The notes below the pieces were generated by a model. The model searched no databases, was not told where the DNA came from, and worked only from the letters and a program-made list of their open reading frames with translations. Both the position numbers and the translations under genes were made by a program. Shown one piece after another: positions 25,201 through 36,649 of a stretch of 45,696 nt of DNA. This DNA is from Azolla pinnata (Eukaryota > Streptophyta > Polypodiopsida > Salviniales > Salviniaceae): assembly GCA_037176905.1 (NCBI GenBank), contig JBBBWG010027490.1, positions 1 to 45,696 on the forward strand, read 5' to 3'. Numbering within the stretch: position 1 is the first letter of the stretch; each line of letters begins with the position of its first letter.

Positions 25201-28200
25201 ATTGTCGCCATCCTGAAAGGCAATAGAGAATAGTTACTATGAAATTTTCCATGAATGTCTGATCATCGATGAACCAACGTAAATGAAAACGATTACAGCT
25301 TAAAAGAGCTTGTGAAGTTTATCAAATTTTTTACCTGTATATTATAGTAGCAATTCTAGTTCATGGAATCTGTTTCAACTATTTTAACAGATATGAAGAG
25401 ATTCATGATCAGAAAAAGCTTCTTATGTTTATTGAAGAAGGACTGGCTGAATATAATGCTCAAACAAGGACACCGTTATCATTGGTTTTGTTCTCTTATG
25501 CAGCACAGCATATTCTACGTATCAGCCGTATTATCAGACAACCATTTGGAAATGCATTACTTGTGGGTGTTGGAGGTGTTGGTCGACAATCTTTAACAAA
25601 ATTAGCTACCTTCATGGCTGGATACAATGTGTTTCAGATCCAAATTACAAAGATATATGGTCTTTCAGAGTGGCAAGAAGACCTCAAGGTACGATAAGCC
25701 TTACATTATATTGAGCAAATATTATTTGAATTCCCAACTTGAAATGCTATATGAAATACTTAATCACATTTTGTTGCTTGAGCTGAACAGAGTACAAACT
25801 CTGGATGAGTTACCTGACTCAAAATATGAAAAACATTAAAATATTATTATACTCAAATTTTTCTTCTTTTTGAACGTTGTTGATGAAACGTATTCTTCTT
25901 TGAAATAGTTTGTACTCAAGAAATCTGGAGCAGAAGGAAATCCCACAGTATTCATATTTAGTGACACTCAACTGAAACAAGAAAGATTCCTCGAGGATAT
26001 CAACAATATCCTTAACACAGGCGAGGTAAAGTATCTATTGCGCTTGAAAATATATTTGTGAGTGGAGTATTGATCAGCATCCAATATACGCTTCCAAAGC
26101 TTGAAACCTTTGTTCTTATAGGTTCCAAATCTCTTTGCGAAGGATGAGATTGTAACATTACAAGATATGGTAAGGGCAAAGGCAAAGAAAGCAGGCAAAG
26201 ACAGCAATGCAGCAGAGATATACATGTATTTTGTGGACCAATGCCGGAAGAACTTGCATATGGTTATTTGTATGAGTCCATTTGGGTCTGCATTCCGAAC
26301 AAGGCTTCGCATGTTTCCCTCACTTGTTAATTGCTGCACCATTGATTGGTTCACTGAATGGCCTGAGGATGCTTTATATTCAGTTGGAAACAAGTTTCTT
26401 TCTTCTGTAAGGCCCTTCTATACTCTATTTTATTCTTGAAATTATGATTTCTACTGAAAGAATGATTTTATTGATGTATGAATTGTGAACTCACGATCAT
26501 TATTCCACATTTTATTGGATAACATACTGTTACCATTATTGAACCATATGAAACGTATTTTTTTTTATAAAACATACTGTGGAGAAATGTTTATGTCAAT
26601 TGCCAGGAATTGCCAATAAAATTTCAGCATTGATCTATTTTCACTTTAGTATCTTACCTTTACTTAGAACAACTCTATCACCAGTTAAACCTGTGAAGGA
26701 TCCAGTAGGTATGCTCATTTCCGAGCGTGGGAACTACCTCCACCTCATAGGCGGGAACATCACTGCTTTCCTACACCTGAATCAAGAGATTTTTTCATGG
26801 TTTCTGAGTAGATAGAATCTTATGAGAAATCAAATTAATGTTATATGAACCTGAGTATGCTGTCAGTGTTAAAAAAAGACAATTGCTAGGCTTAGTATCT
26901 TATGCATGATCATGTCTTTTCCCACTATCGAAACTGTTATGCTTGAAAAGTATTCATATCCAGTGAGTTCTGTTATTAGTTGCGTGCTTCATCTTTATTA
27001 TAGGAAAAATGAATGCTCTCAAATGAATCAATAACGGCTTTACTTTGTTGTTCATAAAACCTCTTTTGAGGTTTTGTCTGAGAAAAAATAACACCTAATG
27101 CAGATTCCAATGGAGGATGCTGAGATTCTACCAGCTATAAGGGATATGTGTATGCTATTCCACCAATGTGCAAGGAAGCTTACAATTACCTTTTATGAAG
27201 AGCAACAACGACATTTTTATGTCACACCAACCTCTTACTTGGAGCTGCTGAGCACCTACAAGACCCTTCTTGGCCAAAAAAGGTTGGAGATTGATACCCT
27301 CAGAAAGAGATATGCAGTTGGTTTAGAGAAGCTTTTTGATGCTGAGGGGCAAGTTAATGTAATGAAAAAGGAGCTTGAAGCTCTTCAACCTGTTTTAATA
27401 AAGACCGCAGAAGAAACAGATAGTCTATTGAAAATAATAGCAAGGGATAGAAAAGAGGCTGAGAAAACACGAGCAATTGTTGAAGAGGAGGAAGCTGTAG
27501 CAAATGTTAAAGCAAAAGAAGCAGCATCTATAAAGGAAGATTGTGAATCAGAGCTGCTTGTGGTAAGATTATTTTATTAAAATCAAACATTTAAATTTGC
27601 TATAGAAATCCTTAAATAGGTCTCAGACTTTCTGATAGCATGATCAAGTCAACTTCCTGTAGTAAGCATGTTGAAAGTGATTGATCTTTACCAAGTGATT
27701 AATGCATGATGAACTGACATACTGAATGACCTTTAGCAAGTGATTGATGCATGAACAATTGCTCCCAGTTGCACTGTATATTCAGGCAACTGCAATTCAT
27801 ATCATACTATCAAGTGTATGGGTAAATTCACATCTCTTCAAACACTTTCTGCATAAAAGTGAACTTCTTGTGCTCGGAATAAAAAAATGCATTCAATTGG
27901 AAGAACCAGTGTCGTGATTAGAGGAATTAAGTACTACATGATCAATTGCTCCTAGATTCTTTATACATGTGGAAAAAGGGCAATTCACATAGAGGAATGA
28001 TGCGTATTATCTGATACATAAAACATTTTCTGACATCATGGAAAATCTCTCAATGCCAACCAATGTGAAGAGACCAATACATGATAAATTGAATGAGGGA
28101 AGTGATTACCCATTATTAGAGATGCCATGGGTAAAACTTAGAGCTGATATTATTGCATTTTGCCAAGTAGGACTTATAAAGGTGGAAACCTTGTTAAAAT

Positions 28201-31200
28201 GTAGTTGAAATCAGCGGAATATTGAACATTCTTTCAGATTCGGATGGATGTAAGTTATTTGGTTTCGTAGCTTCTTATTCTGTTTATAGACGATGTTTAC
28301 AAAAAAATTCTAATTTTTTTTATTTCTGCATAGCAACAGGCAATAATTTATATGCTTTTCTAGCCATCCAGAACTTGATCTTATAATGATGATTTTTGGT
28401 CACCTCTAAATCTTATAATGATGAGAAAATGAAATGAAAAATGAAGCCATGGAAATATTCCATGCCTGGCACCCAATTTACTCTTAATTTGCTTGTCTGC
28501 AGGCAATGCCAATGCTGGAGTCTGCTCTTGCAGCTCTAGATACCCTTACAAAGTCTGATATTACAGAAGTAAAAGCTATGAAAAATCCACCAGCTCCTGT
28601 AAAGCTAGTTATGGAAGCATGTTGTATTATGAAAGGGGTATGTTTACTAAACTTTTTATGATAGGGTGAAAGAGAACTCTCTAAATTCAAGCTTACACAA
28701 GTCAACTTTAAACTTCAGGTAAAATCTAGGAGAATTCCTGACCCAAATAATCCAGGCAAAAAATTTGACGATTATTGGGGACCTGCCCAACAAATGTTGA
28801 CTGATACCAATTTCCTCCAGTCATTAAAAGATTATGATAAAGATCACATTCCCCCAGACATAATTGAGAAAGTGCGCCCCTATCTTGAGAAAGATAATTT
28901 TGTGCCAGAAGTAGTAAAGAAAGCCTCCAAAGCTGCTTTTGGACTCTGCTGCTGGATTCGTGCTATGGAAAGTTATGACAAAGTTGCTCAGGTCCAGATC
29001 TTTGTAATCTCCATAAGTAAAACAAATTGAGACCTTTTTTAGCATTTACATATATATGGTACATTGGTTCATTGCAGGTAGTTGCACCAAAAAAAGCCAA
29101 ACTAGAGGCAGCAACGGCTGAATTTGAGGCTCTCCAGGCAGCACTGTCAAAAAAGAAAGAGATGCTAAAGGAAGTTGAAGAAAAACTTCAAAAACTACAG
29201 AATGAATTAGAGAACATGGAACAAAAGAAGTCTGCCCTTGAGCAAGATGTTCAGAATTGCCAAAAGGTTTGATATCATAACATTTGCTTCAAACTACAGC
29301 AAGCTATTATTACTTACAAAATCGATTCTAGTAAACATCATCTGACTCAATCTTATGCTTTCTGAGCAACGCTGGTTAAAGAGATGCTGTATCATCTCAC
29401 ATCAGCTGTTATAGCTAGGAAATTTAGTTTCAATATTCATTTTCATGAAATGTCAATCCATCTTATGTTCATGAATGATTAGGAACCAGATCACATAACC
29501 ATTGCCTCTCAGAACTTTTACATGTTGAAATTTGACTTTTTCTGTATTTGTAAACTTTCTGGTCTATGGTCTAACCATTATGTCGATTCCACATGCAGAA
29601 ACTCAATAGGGCAGAAAAATTAATTGGGGGACTAGGAGGAGAAAAAGTGAGATGGACAAATGTAGGAGAAGAGCTTGGCAAGGTGTACCTCAACTTGATA
29701 GGAGATGTCCTCTTGTCCTCTGGGTATATTGCATATCTTGGTCCTGTTACTTCACCTTATCGTGACAAGGTCATGAATGAGTGGATACGAGTCTGTAAAC
29801 AGAAGAATATACCATGTTCGAATAACTTCAAGCTGGCTGCGGTCCTTGGAAATCCAGTGGCAATACGAGACTGGGTAATAGATGGACTACCAAATGATTC
29901 ATTCTCTATTGACAATGGTATTATAATCAGTGCTGCTAGACGATGGCCTCTTCTTATTGATCCACAGGGTCAAGCAAACAAATGGATTAAGGTATATCTT
30001 CATACATCTGTGTTTGCATAATTATTGTAATTGACTTTATCAGCTATTGGTATAAGTAACAGCATTTTTTCTTCTATAATAAAAAAATTTGTTTGTTGTC
30101 TCAGATGAAAGAAAAGGCCAAAAATCTCCAAGTCATGAAGCTTTCTGATGCAGATTTTGTTAGAAAACTGGAAAACTGTATTACTTTTGGGTATCCTCTG
30201 TTGTTAGAGAATGTTGGAGAAGAGCTGGATCCAACATTGGAGCCAGTCTTATTAAAGTCTGTTTTCAAGCAAGCTGGTTCTCTTCAAATTCGATTAGGTG
30301 ATTCCACCTTGGAGTACAGTGAAAATTTCCGGTTCTACATCACAACAAAACTGAGGAACCCTCATTATATGCCCGAGGTAAACATTGAGATTCGAATAAA
30401 GTAACTCAGGACTTGAGCATGTTTTATTCAAAAAGCTCTTTAAAATGACTCACCATTGTGAAGTTCTATAATTTGGGCTGACTTTTACTTTTCACATGGC
30501 AAGTTCAGGGTTAACTTATTTACCATGTAAGTCACACACAATGCCTTCAGAAAACAAATATATGCTAAAATAATATAAAATAGATGATAAACGAAGTTAA
30601 CAAGGTCATAATTGATTAACCCTCTGACAGATAATGTAACATCCTGATATGGTAGTCAATTCAGAAGAATAAATTTCACTACAAGTCCTATCAAATCTGG
30701 GAATCCACATTCATAGTTTGGAAGAAACCTTGACATGTGATAAAAAAATGTGATTATATGAACTATAAGTAACCTCTGTCAGAGGATATGTATTGTCTCT
30801 TATTTCTGGCACCTACTCCAACCATGGCCCTTCAACCAAGAAATGAAAAATACTTGCATTCTATCTTGGGTAGATCTAGGATATACTCAGAACATCTATA
30901 CCTTTTGATGTCTTGTAAAGAACTGAAATATTTTCTACCGTTTTCAATAACAAGTGTATTGTTGGAAATTACAGAGACTTCCATAGCTCTAAAATTTATG
31001 TGAATCTTGCTTTCAGATTGCAGTAAAAGTTACACTGTTGAATTTTATGATTACACCCGAGGGACTTCAGGACCAAATTCTTGGAATGGCAGTGAAAACT
31101 GAGCGTCCAGATTTAGAAGAGGAGAAAACTCAATTAGTTCTCCAAAGTGCTGAAAATCAAAGGCAGCTTAGTGATATTGAGGATCGCATTATTAAGGTCA

Positions 31201-34200
31201 TTTCATTTTCTAGCTTTATCTGTTTCCGAAACTTCATTTCTTTGCATGTGGCATATTTTAGATTATATAGAAAAGGTTACTGAAAAACGTAAAACATTTG
31301 AAGGTATTATCAAGCTCCGAGGGGAACATTCTAGAGAATGAAACTGCCATTAACATTATATCGAGCTCGAAGGCTTTGTCCATTGATATCGCGGAAAAGC
31401 AAAAGATTGCAGAGAAAACTGAGGCCAAAATTGATGAAGCTCGGCAAGGATACTTACCTGTGGCAACACATGTTGCATCACTCTTTTTTACGATATCCAC
31501 CCTTTGTTCGATTGATCCAATGTACCAGTATTCTCTTTCTTGGTGAGTCTCATTCTTTTGTTAGTAAAATTTGCATGACAGAGAAACATGCTAATATAGG
31601 CCTTGATTTTTGTACAATGTTGACACTTCATCAGGTTCACTCATCATATGTTAAGCAGAAGATCAGATGCTACAGTAATATATGTCCTATGAAAAACTTG
31701 AAACATTTCCTTTTCTATTGTGGAGGATTTAGATGGGACACGTTTATATGTATCAATACAAGAGGAAGAGGGAGGGGAAATAAAAGAGAGAAGTAGAAAG
31801 AAAGAATGGAAGTTGCTTTAACATTGTTTAAGAGGCCAGAATGACCTGGGATATACGTGATTGTGTTTTTTGATGATTGTGTACAACAGAGCAAAGAATA
31901 GTTAACTAACCCAAGGACTAGAAAAAATAAATGAAATTAAACATTCTTGACGTGTCTAGAAAGACGCCAAATTAACTAAACAGACTGAGAGACAGATTGG
32001 ATCTGAAAACAGCATCCTATTTTTCTCTTTGGAAATAGTAACCAAAATAAACATAAGTCTAGATTGCATGGGACTTTTATCTTGGAAGTTTAAGGATTAT
32101 CTAAGGAATAAACAGCCTGTTTAAGATGACATGTGATCATGTGAAGATCTTTCACAAACTCTATGTTTAAATGGAGATACCATAGTGTAGGAGGACTTCA
32201 ACAATAAATTTTTGAAAGATAAAATACATAGATGACAATGTAACTGAGACATGAACTTGTTTTAAGTATGTAGCAAGGCTTTACATTTTCTGTGAGTATT
32301 TAGATGCGCACGTCATCTCCATTTTAACTCTTGGATACACCTTTGCAGGTATCTTAATCTCTTTCAGTCTTCTATAAGAAGTTCAGAAAAGTCGGATGTC
32401 TTACAACAAAGAATTGAGATACTGAACGATTACTTCACTTACTCACTTTTCTGCAATATATCTCGGAGTTTGTTTGAAAAGGACAAGTTACTCCTCTCCT
32501 TTTTGATATGTGTAAACATCCTATCAAGACAAGGGAAGATATCTGAGGAGGAGCTTAGGTTTCTCATTGCTGGTGCAGTTACTCTTGAGAGAGAACAATC
32601 TAAGCCTCCTGCTCCTTGGCTTTCTGAGAAACTCTGGACTGAAATGGTCCAATTGTCTAAAATGGAGGCATATCGTGTGAGTAGATATCTGGCATCAGTT
32701 AACTGGAATATTAACTAAAAATTGCTTTCATCTGTACACATAAAAGGAATTAGCTTAACAAATAGATCAATACCACAAAATCAACCAAGAAAGTTATTGA
32801 CGCATGATTACCTGCATAAAAGTAACTGTTCATGTGAACAACTATGGTTTATCTACGAGAATACTGATTATGTAATACTGATATTTCAACATGCATAAAG
32901 CTTGACATTTGTTTCTCATTCAAAGAATTAAATTTCTGATATACTTGCGTTTATACTTCAAAAATAGATCAATATTTCGATTTGCTATGGATCATAATTG
33001 CAAGTTTGTATTTTTACAAGTCCATAGCCTTATTAAAATATGAAATGATAGCATGTTTGTGAAGAGCTGAAGAAGCTCAATGTTTGAATAACAGGGCTTC
33101 AGCAAGTGTGTTGCGGAAAATCCAAGTAAATGGAAGCATATTTATGATAGTTCCCAACCCTTCAGGGAAGACATGCCAGATGATTGGGGTTCCAGGATGA
33201 CAAGTTTTCAGAAACTTCTCATCATCCGCACAATACGGCCAGATATACTTGTTATGTGTGTGAACAGTTTCGTCTATGAAATTATGGGACAACGTTATAT
33301 TGAGCCTCCGACTTTTGACTTGGCAAAAGTTTATTATGACTCTACTCCAACAACCCCCTTGGTTTTTATCCTTTCTCCAGGATCAGATCCCATGGCAGCA
33401 CTCTTGAAGTTCGCAGAAGGCTTAAAACAGCAGGTAAACTTGCACAGGTTGATTTCATAAAATACCGTTCAAAAAAATAACAAGTGTATAATTTATAAAT
33501 ATACAGTATGCATTTGTGTTCCAATAGAATTACATTCATACATGTTTGTGCAACATAGAATCTGTCTTTATAATACTTGAAACATTAGAGAAAAGCTCAT
33601 TGACAAATGTTTGAACTCTAATATGATCTCAGGTCCAAAGTATCTCCTTAGGTCAAGGCCAAGGTCCAAAAGCATCAGCATTGATACAAAGTGGTATGCA
33701 AACAGGCGATTGGGTTGTTCTACAAAACTGTCATCTTGCAGCTTCATGGATGCCACAACTCGAAAGAATTTGTGAAAATCTTTCCTCAGAGAACATGAAT
33801 GCAGCCTTCCGTATGTGGCTGACAAGCTACCCGTCTGAAAGTTTCCCAGTGACAATCCTCCAAAGTAGTATTAAGATGACAAATGAATCTCCAAAGGGTT
33901 TGCGTTCTAACATGCTACAGGTAAAGTTTCAATCAATCTTCATGACAAGTTTTAGCCATCAGAATCTTAATGTGGATATCTATTAAGCTAGGAGAAGAAT
34001 TTTTCATTTGTTGCAGAATTATCAGAGTGATCCTATCAGTGATCCCAAGTTCTTTGATATGCTTGGGGAAAAAGGACCTGTTTGGAGGAGGATGCTTTTT
34101 GGGCTTTGTTTCTTCCATGCGTCTGTTCAAGAAAGGGTTAAATTCGGCCCGCTTGGTTGGAACATCCCCTATCAATTCAATGACTCCGATCTCAAGATTA

Positions 34201-35874
34201 GCATGCGACAGCTGCGTTCATTTCTGCTAGAGTTTCCTGAAAGCATACCCTTCAAAGTAAATCATATATTTATGTAAATATGAATATCGTCGGTGAACTA
34301 TTTATTTTTGTTGGCATGCAAATCTTAACCTATCTTTAAAATTGTGTTCGCAGGCATTGCTATATTTGACTGGTGAATGCAACTATGGCGGTCGTGTCAC
34401 AGATGCTCATGACCGAAGGACCCTAAATTGTTTGCTGTCCTTGATCTACAATCCGAAAATATTGGAGGAAAGCTACAAATTTTCATCTTCAGAGATTTAC
34501 ACTGCCCCTTCGGATGGTACCCATGAGAACTTCATTGAGCATATCAGACAACTCCCATTGATTGCAACACCCGAGGTCTTTGGATTGCATGAAAATGCAA
34601 ATATCACGAAAGATCAGCAGGAAACAGACTTGTTCCTTTCTTCTGTGCTTGCAACTCAGGTATTTATGCAGTGTCATCGAATAGGCTGAGAAGGTCATTA
34701 ATTTTTGTCATGAAATTAGAAATATTTTAACGAGAGGCAGCATATATTATGTTTAATATCTTTATATAAAACATGGCAGCATGTGATTTGCACAACATAC
34801 TGGAAGTGGGACTGAGAAATAGAACATGTATTTCCTATCTCCAATAGTTTCATTCTGCCGCCCGAGCTCTCAGGCTTCATACTTACGATTATTCGTTTCG
34901 CAGAGCAATGCGGCCAAAACAGGTGGCAGGAGCAGGGAAGATGTTATTCTAGAAATTGTGCAGGATATGCTCAACAGGCTTCCACCACAATTTGACATTG
35001 AACTTGCCCAATATCGATATCCTGTACAATACATGGAAAGCATGAACTCTGTGCTTCACCAGGAAATGACAAGATACAACAATCTAACGGAGGTAGTTGG
35101 GAAAAAATAATTTCTGATCCACAACAAACAGTCATTTTGAATGTTCACGAAATGTTTATGTTGAAAATGCTGGATATTATATTGCAGGTTATACGATCAA
35201 GTCTTCAAGTGCTCCAGAAGACATTGAAAGGGCTGGTTGTCATGTCAGCTGAGATTGAGAATGTAGCTAACAGCATTTACAATGGCAAGGTTCCGAGCAT
35301 GTGGGCTGCTAAGTCCTTTCCATCTCTGAAGCCATTGAGCAGTTACGTGGTAGACTTAATCCAGCATTTGAACATGTTCTCTAAATGGATGGAGAAAGGG
35401 CCCCCAACCAAGTTCTGGATAAGCGGCTTCTTCTTTACACATGCCTTCCTGACTGCGGTGCTACAAAACTATGCCAGGAAGTATAAGATCCCGATAGACA
35501 CGGTCACATATGAGTTTGTATGCATGCCAAAGGAAGGGCCCTATGATCGAAGCCCCGAAGATGGAGTATATGTGTATGGTATGTTCATAGAAGGAGCTCG
35601 TTGGGATGATAAGCGGATGATGCTCGCTGAGTCCCAGCCCAAAGTCTTGTTTTCGCCTGCCCCGTTGATATGGTTGAAACCGGTGGAGATGAGCAAGAAG
35701 AAGGTTTCACATTGCTACATGTGCCCCTTGTACCGCACAACTGAACGGCGAGGTGTTTTGGCTACAACTGGGCATTCCTCCAATTTTGTCACCAACGTGG
35801 AGATGCCCACTGACATGCCCCCTGACCATTGGGTAAGAAGGGGAGTAGCCATGTTTCTCTCGTTGAGCGATTGA
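4987..35874 (+). CDS. Axonemal inner-arm dynein heavy chain, DNAH3/7/12 (IAD-4) type, 46 exons, about 4184 aa
   Basis: This motor ATPase walks on the B-tubule of axonemal doublets and drives bending of the sperm flagellum; DNAH3/7/12 relatives are single-headed inner-arm dyneins. I joined 46 exons by eye: every junction keeps phase and the sum, about 12,555 nt, is divisible by three. Order: tail and linker (to residue about 1431), AAA1 with GPAGTGKT (about 1490), AAA2 (about 1770), AAA3 with GPTGTGKT (about 2145), AAA4 with GVGGVGRQS (about 2505), stalk with microtubule-binding domain (about 2680-3031), AAA5, AAA6 and the C-terminal domain. The length, close to 4000-4100 aa for the family, and an end in [15 protein letters not shown] fit this subgroup best. 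I see no frameshift or internal stop, so it looks functional. All introns use GT-AG except one GC-AG. The ATG at 4987 opens exon 1, but exons 1-3 are poorly conserved and less sure. It is divergent from ERL1 and convergent with the PPR gene. Expression in antheridia is expected, not seen. Confidence 0.93.
7880..8280 (+). repeat. Decayed dispersed repeat, copy A (dynein intron 3)
   Basis: A purine-rich leader is followed by the core TCTTTTAAGAGGCCAAAATG (7919 on) and TGACCTATAAGATT. Downstream blocks with TTCCAACATGG (about 8087) and GGCCTTTATTTGTCGATGAC (about 8169) also recur, in the same order, in copy C. No long terminal repeats, inverted ends or protein are seen, so the class of element is unknown. 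Confidence 0.6.
11755..12075 (+). repeat. Decayed dispersed repeat, copy B (dynein intron 6)
   Basis: The core TCTTTTAAGAGGCCAAACTG begins at 11788 and continues into ACCTATAAGACC. A second block, AGAAAGATCCCTAAAGTGAG (about 11996), matches copy C. It sits in the same orientation as the host gene. Confidence 0.6.
12665..13000 (+). repeat. Decayed dispersed repeat, copy C (dynein intron 6)
   Basis: The core TCTTTTAGGAGTCCAGAAAG begins at 12704. Downstream come AGAAAGATCTCCAACATGG (about 12836) and GACCTTTATCTGTTAATGAC (about 12900), the counterparts of the blocks in copy A. This makes a unit of roughly 300 bp. Confidence 0.6.
13070..13125 (+). repeat. Dispersed repeat core, copy D (dynein intron 6)
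   Basis: ATATTTTAGGAGGTCATAAT followed by GGCCCATATAAGTCC at 13086-13120 resembles the repeat core, with more changes. Only the core part is recognisable. Confidence 0.45.
14095..14160 (+). repeat. Dispersed repeat core, copy E, weak (dynein intron 8)
   Basis: AGAAGAAAGACGTATTGATT then TTCTTTAAGAAGAG at 14103-14135 has the leader and the start of the core, but the GGCC...TGACC part is changed. This is the most doubtful copy. Confidence 0.3.
19438..21201 (+). other. Dynein AAA1 motor module (exons 19-22)
   Basis: Exons: 19438-19616, 19695-19867, 20518-20819, 20895-21201. AAA1 is the main ATPase site. The P-loop GPAGTGKTET is split between exons 19 and 20. The Walker B stretch ACFDEFNRI follows, then [19 protein letters not shown] with the sensor-1 region. 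The lid part reads [18 protein letters not shown]. All catalytic motifs are intact, so the site should hydrolyse ATP. Exon 21 ends with a GC donor. Confidence 0.93.
20071..20170 (+). repeat. Short tandem repeat in dynein intron 20
   Basis: CTTATGAGATATGCTTAATG-like units start near 20074, 20105 and 20141, steps of 31 and 36 bp. Three copies are clear. Confidence 0.7.
21280..22120 (+). repeat. Four degenerate tandem units of about 220-240 bp in dynein intron 22
   Basis: The landmark CTGAGATGAACT (or a close variant) recurs near 21286, 21526, 21745 and 21963. Each is followed in order by an ATC-TGCCAA/ATGG stretch, CTCTTAGCAG and a TCTATACCA stretch, then GATGCACTGTTCTGATG and CCTAAGTA. The copies have diverged by many substitutions and indels. 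They fill almost the entire intron. Confidence 0.75.
22122..23300 (+). other. Dynein AAA2 module (exon 23 and most of exon 24)
   Basis: Exon 23 is 22122-22436 and exon 24 is 22527-23394. The P-loop reads GLSYGAKT: the Gly normally before the Lys is Ala, but Lys-Thr is kept, so nucleotide binding is likely. Walker B is WIIFDGPVD, followed by [15 protein letters not shown] and [10 protein letters not shown], both typical of axonemal dyneins. AAA2 is generally a structural ATP-binding site without turnover. Confidence 0.9.
23301..25003 (+). other. Dynein AAA3 module (end of exon 24 to exon 28)
   Basis: Exons: end of 22527-23394, then 23581-23687, 23769-23935, 24298-24511 and 24594-25003. The P-loop GPTGTGKT is split over an intron with the same break point style as AAA1 (after the first base of a Gly codon). 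Walker B reads [10 protein letters not shown]. The [21 protein letters not shown] stretch marks the sensor region. AAA3 is the main regulatory ATPase site of dynein. Confidence 0.92.
25391..26406 (+). other. Dynein AAA4 module (exons 29-31)
   Basis: Exons: 25391-25688, 25909-26025, 26122-26406. The P-loop is GVGGVGRQS, in which Arg-Gln replaces the usual Gly-Lys order; this is normal for AAA4 in axonemal dyneins. Walker B reads TVFIFSDTQ, and the module ends in [14 protein letters not shown], the lead-in to the stalk. Confidence 0.92.
27104..29266 (+). other. Dynein stalk coiled coil and microtubule-binding domain (exons 32-35)
   Basis: Exons: 27104-27562, 28503-28637, 28719-28991, 29078-29266. 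Exon 32 opens with the [11 protein letters not shown] lead-in and becomes charged coiled coil CC1. Exons 33-34 hold the microtubule-binding tip ([22 protein letters not shown], then [13 protein letters not shown]). Exon 35 is the returning coiled coil CC2, rich in Lys, Glu and Leu. The lengths of CC1 and CC2 look normal, so the register should be intact. Confidence 0.92.
27735..28040 (+). repeat. Degenerate duplication of about 188 bp in dynein intron 32
   Basis: CATGAACAATTGCTCCCAG (about 27750) and CATGATCAATTGCTCCTAG (about 27938) each begin a stretch ending in a CAATTCA-CATA region. A further internal pair, AAGTGATTAATGCATGA (about 27694) and AAGTGATTGATGCATGA (about 27738), lies at the left edge. 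Confidence 0.5.
29599..32676 (+). other. Dynein AAA5 and linker to AAA6 (exons 36-40)
   Basis: Exons: 29599-29991, 30105-30377, 31017-31196, 31304-31542, 32349-32676. Typical stretches are [80 protein letters not shown] and [13 protein letters not shown]. These are the passages that most clearly place the gene with the DNAH3/7/12 group. Confidence 0.92.
31775..31960 (+). repeat. Dispersed repeat, copy F (dynein intron 39)
   Basis: A purine-rich leader (AGAAAGAAAGAATGGAAG) is followed by TTTAAGAGGCCAGAATGACC at about 31828-31847. The downstream blocks of copies A and C are not clear here. Same orientation as the gene. Confidence 0.5.
33095..35874 (+). other. Dynein AAA6 and C-terminal domain (exons 41-46)
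   Basis: Exons: 33095-33433, 33633-33920, 34017-34256, 34354-34659, 34904-35092, 35188-35874. AAA6 shows [20 protein letters not shown] and [18 protein letters not shown]. The C-terminal domain shows [44 protein letters not shown] and [15 protein letters not shown]. The stop is TGA at 35872-35874. The last exon contains a GTAAGA at 35833 that could act as a donor, but the coding end downstream is conserved, so I keep it as exon. Confidence 0.92.
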
Positions 35875-35945
35875 GTCAGAAAGGAGAGTGAAGATGCCCC
35901 ACTAACATGCTCCCTGTGGGCATGTTTCTTTCTGTGAATGATTAA
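35798..35945 (+). repeat. Decayed duplicate of the dynein coding end in its 3' UTR
   Basis: The last coding bases (35798-35874) contain GTGGAGATGCCCACTGACAT, CATGTTTCTCTC and GCGATTGA. After the stop, 35889-35945 reads GTGAAGATGCCCCACTAACA, CATGTTTCTTTC and GAATGATTAA, in the same order, with one internal deletion. The second copy is out of use because it follows the stop codon. Confidence 0.7.
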
Positions 35946-36649
35946 CTAGGAGTGCGGTATGATGTCAAAACAAAGCTTTAATCTGCCGCTGTCCTGGAAT
36001 TCCATCTGTTGGTCATTTTGATATGAACTGAGGAGGGCCAATCGCTGTACCATATACAAAAGTTAGCTGTCATCAGCATTCTTTGTAAATGCATTTTTGT
36101 GGGCATTGGACATGTTCGCAACATAGTTGTGACGTTCCTTTCCATCACCCACTCAATTTTTGTCATCTTATGTAAGAAAATGTACATAATCCCTTGGAAG
36201 AAACCAAAGATCATAAAGAATGTCAAAAAAATTGAGGCTGTAAATGTATCCAGATCCTTTAGAAGATGTGAATGATGCAACGACAGATCAATTGCAATGA
36301 GCAATAAATTCAAGAACTGCCGAAATCATTGTATATTTTCTCACTCTGAAATGGAATACAAATTTTTGAAACAACTATGTACTCTGTACTCATATACTGA
36401 TTTGGTATTAAAGCGTAGGCCAAATTTGACAGTTTTGATTCTCTGGATTACCAGCATTTTATCTTTAGAATAATGAGGAAGAAGCGGATACTGATAGTGA
36501 AAAGAGTTTGTTGCATCAATGACTGCAAATAACATAGTGAACTGCAGTAGTCATGAGCTTGATATTGCCAGGAGACTCCTATCTGAACTTCCGAACAGTA
36601 TTATTGGCACTGGCAAGTTGCAATTTTGAGCCTCTTACTCTCAATTTCT
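35875..36649. other. Convergent intergenic region between dynein and PPR genes
   Basis: About 775 bp between the two stop codons. It should hold both 3' UTRs. Apart from the decayed duplicate next to the dynein stop I see only AT-rich sequence; minus-strand frames here open with TTG rather than ATG and have no family resemblance. Confidence 0.5.

Noticed and set aside
26579..26815. 78-codon frame in dynein intron 31
   Set aside because: No similarity; removing the intron gives the conserved lead-in to the stalk without any gap.
4987..35874. The idea that the dynein is a decaying pseudogene
   Set aside because: All exon joins keep phase, all P-loops and the stalk are present and no stop interrupts the reading frame.
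35978..36313. 111-codon minus-strand frame between dynein and PPR genes
   Set aside because: Starts with TTG, no family resemblance, lies in expected 3' UTR sequence.
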